Shown here one piece after another: positions 59,767 to 64,000 of a DNA stretch of 64,000 bases. This DNA is from JAJAZB01 sp965249815 (lineage in GTDB: Bacteria; Bacteroidota; Bacteroidia; Cytophagales; Spirosomataceae): positions 3,968,001-4,032,000 of the forward strand of contig CBDFMV010000003.1 of assembly GCA_965249815.1 (NCBI GenBank), in the 5' to 3' direction. Both the position numbers and the translations under genes were made by a program. The notes beneath the pieces were generated by a model. The model was not told the DNA's origin. It made no database searches and saw nothing but the letters and a program-made list of their open reading frames with translations. The stretch's first letter is position 1, and each line of letters begins with the position of its first letter.

Positions 59767-61373
59767 TAGAAAGGTATTTTATTTAAATAAAACACGTTCC
59801 GTCGCCCTTCGGCTTCGTTCTGGATGCGCTGGTAGCCCCAGGCCAGGAAGTAGTTGTCGTACCAGTATTCGAGGTCGTCGTTGGAGTTGCGGCGCACTTT
59901 GTCGCCGTCACGGGCCGTGACGATGGGCGTTTCCTGAACAGGCGAGTTGTCCATCACGAGGTTGTCCTTGATCGTTTTTGAGCGAATCGCGCCGTTGTTG
60001 CTGTAAAAAAGCGTGACCTGCCCGTCGCGCAGGCTGGTGCGGACTTTCTCTTTCAGCTTCATCGTCTTCACGTTGTCGATCTCGAAGCTGTTGTCCCAGA
60101 GCAGGTTGCCTTTTTTGTCGAAACCCGCCACCACGGCGTGCGTGTACTGCCAGCCGTCGAACACCTGCTGGTTGTTGCCGAAAAAACCCCGGCTGCCGCC
60201 GTACCACGGGTTCATGCTCCAGAGTCCCCAGCCCCAGCCATAGGGCGAGTACATGCTGCCAAACGGACTGCCGAAGCCGTAAGGACTGCCAAAACCGCCG
60301 TACGGGTAGTTGTTCTGGTACCGGAACGTGGGCTGAAACGCCTCGGCCACGAGGATGTACTGGTCGCCGTGTGGCACAAGGTCATGGACGAGCAACTGGT
60401 AATTGAGTTTTAAATCGCCGCCTTTTTCCTTCTGGCGGGCAATCTGCCGCTCCTTGCGTTCCTGCTCGCGGGGACTGAGGAAACTGAAGAAATTCTTGAA
60501 ATCGGTGAAACTGTAGTACCGCGTGGGCAACACCTCTTCGGGCGTAATCTGGCTCATGTACACCCCCTGCGACACCGGTCCGCGCGTGGTTGATTGCATG
60601 GATTTGTAGCCGTAGGTGCCAATCATCAACTGCGTGGTGTCGGTGAGCGGGCTGAGTTTGCCGTTGAGGAGCGCAAACTCGTCTTCGGGTTCCAGAATCA
60701 CCTGCGAATCCTGCCGCCCGTCGTCGTCGAAGGCTTTCACGACCAATTGGTACATTTTGCCCTTCTTGACCGAATACGTCACGTTGACCTTGTGGTTGAC
60801 CGAGTCGATGTCGATGGACTGGATTTCCGCCGAGCCTTTCATCGCGCTGGGCAGCAGTTTGCTCTGACGCGTTTGCAGGTTGGTGTAGAGCAGCACCGGC
60901 TGTTCACGCACCACGCCCGCAATATACACAGCGTCGCGGTGGGCTTTGAACTCGCTGACCTCCAGCTTGTCCACCGAATAAATGTCGAATTTCTCGGTGA
61001 ATCCCGGCCCGACGTACACCTTGATAACCTGATAGCGGTTGCTGCGGAATTTGCTGAACAGCAGGTACACGTCCTTGCCGTCGTAGCTGTAGTTGACGTA
61101 GTCGAGGTTGTCGGAAATGGTGCCTTCCACCTGCCAGACCCGATCCAGGTTGGTATCGAACCGCACGAGGTTGTACCCACTCCGGCTGGCCTGGGTGAGC
61201 AGCAACACGCCGTTTTCCCGAACCGGAATAATGAAAAAGTTATCCGCGTTGGCCGGTACGGGGATTTCAAGCCGCTTCGCGTACGGCGTGGGCGCACCGA
61301 TTGGCTGTTGGGCAAAACCCGTCAGCGCGAGGCTCAGCAAGGCGGTTAAGAGGAAAAACTTACGCATGGTCAT
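59766..61373 (-). CDS. Secreted protein with Gly/Tyr-rich insert, function unknown
   Basis: A 535-residue exported protein with a signal peptide (FFLLTALLSLALTGFAQQ). The first 250 residues look like a beta-propeller (NADNFFIIPVRENGVLLLTQ, LVRFDTNLDRVWQVEGTI, VYLLFSKFRSNRYQVIK). Near residues 365-400 there is a Gly/Pro/Tyr-rich insert (YGGFGSPYGFGSPFGSMYSP, then YGWGWGLWSMNPWYGGSRG). No catalytic motif seen. The start overlaps the stop of the EVE gene by 14 nt, so it is the second gene of a small operon. ATG 61373 or 61367 are both possible. Confidence 0.75.
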   Translation of the reverse strand: MTMRKFFLLTALLSLALTGFAQQPIGAPTPYAKRLEIPVPANADNFFIIPVRENGVLLLTQASRSGYNLVRFDTNLDRVWQVEGTISDNLDYVNYSYDGKDVYLLFSKFRSNRYQVIKVYVGPGFTEKFDIYSVDKLEVSEFKAHRDAVYIAGVVREQPVLLYTNLQTRQSKLLPSAMKGSAEIQSIDIDSVNHKVNVTYSVKKGKMYQLVVKAFDDDGRQDSQVILEPEDEFALLNGKLSPLTDTTQLMIGTYGYKSMQSTTRGPVSQGVYMSQITPEEVLPTRYYSFTDFKNFFSFLSPREQERKERQIARQKEKGGDLKLNYQLLVHDLVPHGDQYILVAEAFQPTFRYQNNYPYGGFGSPYGFGSPFGSMYSPYGWGWGLWSMNPWYGGSRGFFGNNQQVFDGWQYTHAVVAGFDKKGNLLWDNSFEIDNVKTMKLKEKVRTSLRDGQVTLFYSNNGAIRSKTIKDNLVMDNSPVQETPIVTARDGDKVRRNSNDDLEYWYDNYFLAWGYQRIQNEAEGRRNVFYLNKIPF

Positions 61374-61773
61374 GGGCTAAGCCAACGATTAAATCGAATT
61401 CTTCGGGGCGAACCGGCGAGACGGACAAACGCGAATGCCGCACCAGAGCCAGGTTTTGAAGGCGTTCATCGGCCTTCATCCGTTCCAGCGTCACGGGTTT
61501 GGGCAGCGCCTCGACCGGTTCCAGGTCCACCACCACCCACCGCGGGTCGTCGGTGGTCGGGTCCGGGTAATGTTCGCGCACGACTTTGGCGATGCCGACG
61601 ATTTCCTTGCCTTCGCTGGAGTGGTAAAAAAACGCCAAATCGCCCTCGCGCATGGCCATCAGATTGTTGCGCGCCTGGTAATTGCGCACACCGTCCCAGG
61701 TGCCGCGCTTTTGACTAACGAAGGTGTCCCACGAATATTTGAAGGGTTCGGACTTGACCAGCCAGTGGTTCAT
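61360..61773 (-). CDS. EVE-domain protein (thymocyte nuclear protein 1-like)
   Basis: A 137-residue soluble protein that is one EVE domain: NHWLVKSEPFKYSWDTFVSQ, then GTWDGVRNYQARNNLMAMREGD and AFFYHSSEGKEIVGIAKVVRE. EVE domains share the PUA/YTH fold and read modified bases in DNA or RNA; members occur near restriction and defence genes, but no such gene is next to this one. It is the first gene of a two-gene unit. Confidence 0.92.
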   Translation of the reverse strand: MNHWLVKSEPFKYSWDTFVSQKRGTWDGVRNYQARNNLMAMREGDLAFFYHSSEGKEIVGIAKVVREHYPDPTTDDPRWVVVDLEPVEALPKPVTLERMKADERLQNLALVRHSRLSVSPVRPEEFDLIVGLAHDHA

Positions 61774-61898
61774 GGTGGGTGAAGCGGGGATTGGTTAATG
61801 AATGGAATCGGTAATTGGGGAAGCTGGTCGTGGAAAAAAGCAAGCCCTCGTCCCCGCAATCGCTCCCAAATTACCTCAATTCCGCGTTCACCCCAAAC

Positions 61899-62372
61899 CT
61901 ACTTTGCTTGCAGCAGCAGCATGTCCTGCACCAGCGTCACGACTTCGTAGGTGTTGACGATGTTCAGCTTGGTTTCCGTATCCACATACCGGATGGTGAG
62001 GATCTGGGAAGCTTCGGAGAAATCCCAGGTTCCCGGAAATTGCGCCACGGCTCCGTTGCGCAACTGCTTGCTCACGAGCACCTTGCCGCTGGTTTCGCTG
62101 CCACTGGCGGCAAACGCGAGCGTTTGGCGAAATTGCGTGGTGCTGGGAAACGAAAAATTAGCCCGTCGGAACAACCGCCGGTCGGCGCGCTGCAACTGGG
62201 CTTCTTCTTCGAACGAATTCCGCCATTCTTTGTACTCCTTGTTCACGTCCGTCGGGTCAGGCGTGTAGAGGTTACGGATTTTGTTTTCCTCGTTGAACAC
62301 CGAACCGCCCCGACAACCGACGAGGGTTGCCAGCAGCATCGTCAAAAAAAACAAAGGTTTGATCTTGAGCAT
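61899..62372 (-). CDS. Putative lipoprotein of unknown function
   Basis: A 157-residue protein with a lipoprotein signal (FFLTMLLATLVGCRGGS, Cys at residue 20). The mature part is helical and charged first (NEENKIRNLYTPDPTDVNKE), then beta-rich (WDFSEASQILTIRYVDTETK). I do not recognise a family; a lipocalin-like shape is possible. It stands alone between EVE and menB genes. Confidence 0.72.
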   Translation of the reverse strand: MLKIKPLFFLTMLLATLVGCRGGSVFNEENKIRNLYTPDPTDVNKEYKEWRNSFEEEAQLQRADRRLFRRANFSFPSTTQFRQTLAFAASGSETSGKVLVSKQLRNGAVAQFPGTWDFSEASQILTIRYVDTETKLNIVNTYEVVTLVQDMLLLQAK

Positions 62373-62436
62373 ATTGAATTGTTGATGTCAGAAGTCACTT
62401 CCGGTTTCGCCTTGAATTTAGTGTAAGCCGAAAACG

Positions 62437-63291
62437 CTACGGAAACCGGGGAAACTTGCTGAAATCCGGTTTCCGCTTTTCCATAAACGCGTTGCGCCCT
62501 TCTTTCGCCTCTTCGCTCAGGTAATAAAGCAGCGTGGCGTTGCCGGCCAGTTCCTGAATGCCCGCCTGTCCGTCGAGGTCGGCATTGAACGATGATTTGA
62601 GCATCCGCAGCGCCAGGGGGCTTTTTTCAAGGATTTTCCGGCACCACTGCAGGGTGGTTTCTTCGAGGTCTTCCACCGGCACAACCTTGTTGACCAGCCC
62701 CATATCGAGGGCTTCGGCGGCGTCGTACTGGTCGCAGAGATACCAGATTTCGCGGGCTTTTTTCTGGCCAACGATTCGCGCCAGGTAACTCGCCCCGAAG
62801 CCGCCGTCGAAACTGCCCACAAGCGGCCCGGTTTGGCCGAAACGGGCATTTTCGGCGGCAATCGTCAAATCACAAACCACGTGCAGCACGTGCCCGCCGC
62901 CGATGGCGTAGCCCGCCACCATCGCCACGACCGGCTTCGGAATCGAGCGGATTTGTTTCTGCAAATCGAGCACATTCAGGCGGGGCACGGTGTCTTCACC
63001 CACGTATCCGCCGTGGCCGCGCACGCTCTGGTCGCCGCCCGAGCAGAACGCCCGACCGCCTTCGCCGGTCAGAATCACCACGCCGACGCGCGCGTCCTGC
63101 CGGGCCAGTTCCATCGCCTCGCTCATCTCGCGGACGGTCAGCGGCGTGAAGGCGTTGTGCACCTGGGGGCGGTTGATGGAAATCATCGCTACGTGCTCGT
63201 GGTAGAGGTAACGGATTTCGCTAAATTCCTGAATCGGCTCCCAGGGGTATTGCCAGGAAAGAATGGGGACGGTTTTGGGGTTCGAACTCAT
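62437..63291 (-). CDS. menB: 1,4-dihydroxy-2-naphthoyl-CoA synthase
   Basis: A 284-residue crotonase-fold enzyme that closes the second ring in menaquinone synthesis. The oxyanion-hole segments GEGGRAFCSGGDQSVRG near residue 80 and VAGYAIGGGHVLHVVCDLTI near residue 125 are typical of MenB. So are HNAFTPLTVREMSEAME and the C-terminal FMEKRKPDFSKFPRFP. Respiration with menaquinone fits the Bacteroidota. No other men gene is in the window. Confidence 0.95.
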   Translation of the reverse strand: MSSNPKTVPILSWQYPWEPIQEFSEIRYLYHEHVAMISINRPQVHNAFTPLTVREMSEAMELARQDARVGVVILTGEGGRAFCSGGDQSVRGHGGYVGEDTVPRLNVLDLQKQIRSIPKPVVAMVAGYAIGGGHVLHVVCDLTIAAENARFGQTGPLVGSFDGGFGASYLARIVGQKKAREIWYLCDQYDAAEALDMGLVNKVVPVEDLEETTLQWCRKILEKSPLALRMLKSSFNADLDGQAGIQELAGNATLLYYLSEEAKEGRNAFMEKRKPDFSKFPRFP

Positions 63292-63303
63292 CAGTTTTTT
63301 GAA

Positions 63304-63381
63304 ATGCGTGAATGCGTGAATGCGTGAATGAGTGAATAGTATGTTGCCTTTCTATTCATTCATGCGCTCATTCACTCATTC
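63304..63381. repeat. 8-bp tandem repeats with complementary tail
   Basis: ATGCGTGA occurs three times and ATGAGTGA once in tandem (63304-63335). The segment 63354-63381 (starting ATTCATTCATGCGCTCATTC) is complementary to them. They could form a long slippage-prone hairpin. The stop of the DUF2452 gene lies inside the right half. Confidence 0.8.
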
Positions 63382-63825
63382 AAAATTGACAGCTTCTTCG
63401 TTAAAATCCACGTCCCAGGTATGGTCGTAGAGCATGGTTACGCGGGCCACAAAGCGGCGGTATTTAAACGAGCGGCCCCATTCGTGCGGAGCCACCAGTG
63501 AAAGCAGGTCGGTTCCGTCGTGGCGCTCGTACATGTACAGCGTTTGGCCGATGTGTGGCTCGAAGTTCATCGTGGCCGAATAAATCCGCTCCGACACCTC
63601 GATGCGCCGCTTGATTTGGTATGCCTGCTCCACAAGCGTCTGCATCTGCCCTTTCAACTGACCCATCTGGCGGTCGGTTTGCTGGCGCATGGCCTGTACC
63701 GCCTTGCCTTTGATTTTGCCTTCGTCCTCGGGGCGAATTACGGCCCCGCCCGCCGTGTGGGCGTACGGCAGCAGGCCTGGATTTTCCGCGATTTTATCGT
63801 TGTTGATGGGATTTTTCTCGTTCAT
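63376..63825 (-). CDS. DUF2452 protein
   Basis: A 149-residue soluble protein with the DUF2452 pattern: DKIAENPGLLPYAHTAGGAV, then PEDEGKIKGKAVQAMRQQTD, a coiled-coil-like helix (GQMQTLVEQAYQIKRRIEVS) and MNFEPHIGQTLYMYERHDG. Function unknown; it is widespread in Bacteroidota. It has a promoter box 25 nt upstream. The region from 63859 to the window end holds no gene that I can see. Confidence 0.85.
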   Translation of the reverse strand: MNEKNPINNDKIAENPGLLPYAHTAGGAVIRPEDEGKIKGKAVQAMRQQTDRQMGQLKGQMQTLVEQAYQIKRRIEVSERIYSATMNFEPHIGQTLYMYERHDGTDLLSLVAPHEWGRSFKYRRFVARVTMLYDHTWDVDFNEEAVNFE

Positions 63826-63850
63826 GCCGCGTGTTTTGGGAACAACGGCG

Positions 63851-63858
63851 CAAAAGTA
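63851..63858 (-). promoter_or_regulatory. Minus-7 box for the DUF2452 gene
   Basis: The minus strand reads TACTTTTG, matching TAnnTTTG, 25 nt upstream of the start codon. Confidence 0.5.
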
Positions 63859-64000
63859 GGGATTGTTCGGGCAAAGCAGAACCGACGGAGCGAAGATTGA
63901 CCCGAACGGCGACGCACTTTCCGGTAACCGTTTCGAGTTAGGAGACGTTGTGTGTACATTGAAACGAGGTTCGCCACTACGATTGGCCCAATGCTGAAAC

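Overview
The window looks like chromosomal DNA of a GC-rich member of the Bacteroidota, most likely order Cytophagales near the Spirosoma group (the taxon is my inference). Evidence: repeated TAnnTTTG minus-7 promoter boxes, sometimes with a TTTG minus-33 box (9354-9384 and 36012-36041); a TonB-dependent receptor with a carboxypeptidase-regulatory N-terminus; menaquinone enzyme MenB; Bacteroidota-type conserved proteins (DUF4494, DUF2452); a PorE-like OmpA protein; and starts with weak or no Shine-Dalgarno sequence. There is no rRNA, phage, IS transposase or CRISPR array. One tRNA (Val-GAC) is present.

Layout. 1-12 kb: ligA (cut by the left edge) and rpe diverge; then a TonB receptor with a small His-rich membrane protein behind a DtxR/MntR-like operator, two M14 carboxypeptidase paralogues (one with an altered zinc site), and a discoidin-like/PD40/CRD/OmpA envelope protein. 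12.5-15.4 kb: a polytopic membrane protein and a His/Met-rich FixH/YtkA-like protein broken by a frameshift. 15.5-28 kb: a surface-glycan locus with a GT39-like transferase (frameshifted), a split transketolase flanking an epimerase-glycosyltransferase fusion, two tandem polytopic paralogues, an acyltransferase, a GT2 and an FAD enzyme of the UDP-galactopyranose mutase type, most overlapping or closely spaced. 28-33.5 kb: a 900-residue DUF3352-like protein and an AlgI/AlgJ-like O-acetylation pair; then oxyR.

34.5-40.1 kb: tRNA-Val, an MFS transporter, rpmI-rplT, a NuiA-type nuclease inhibitor, a DUF937-like protein and dnaK. 40.1-42.2 kb is an accessory island: an AT-rich orphan gene, nested direct and inverted repeats, a 21-bp minisatellite and a toxin-antitoxin-like pair. 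42.2-46 kb holds small proteins, DinB, DoxX, DUF4494 and an alpha/beta hydrolase. 46-52.1 kb is a heavy-metal RND efflux operon whose adaptor gene is frameshifted in a homopolymer. 52.2-56.1 kb: TPR lipoprotein, thrS and infC. 56.1-64 kb: a decayed ParE-type toxin with its antitoxin, TMEM175, an esterase lipoprotein, an rRNA methyltransferase-like protein, a Gly/Tyr-rich secreted protein, an EVE protein, a lipoprotein, menB and DUF2452.

Four genes are disrupted by net +1 changes. Three are single-base events that could be sequencing error or real decay. The fourth, in the ParE toxin, is a clean 10-bp tandem duplication. Many spacers carry perfect palindromes or short repeated words.
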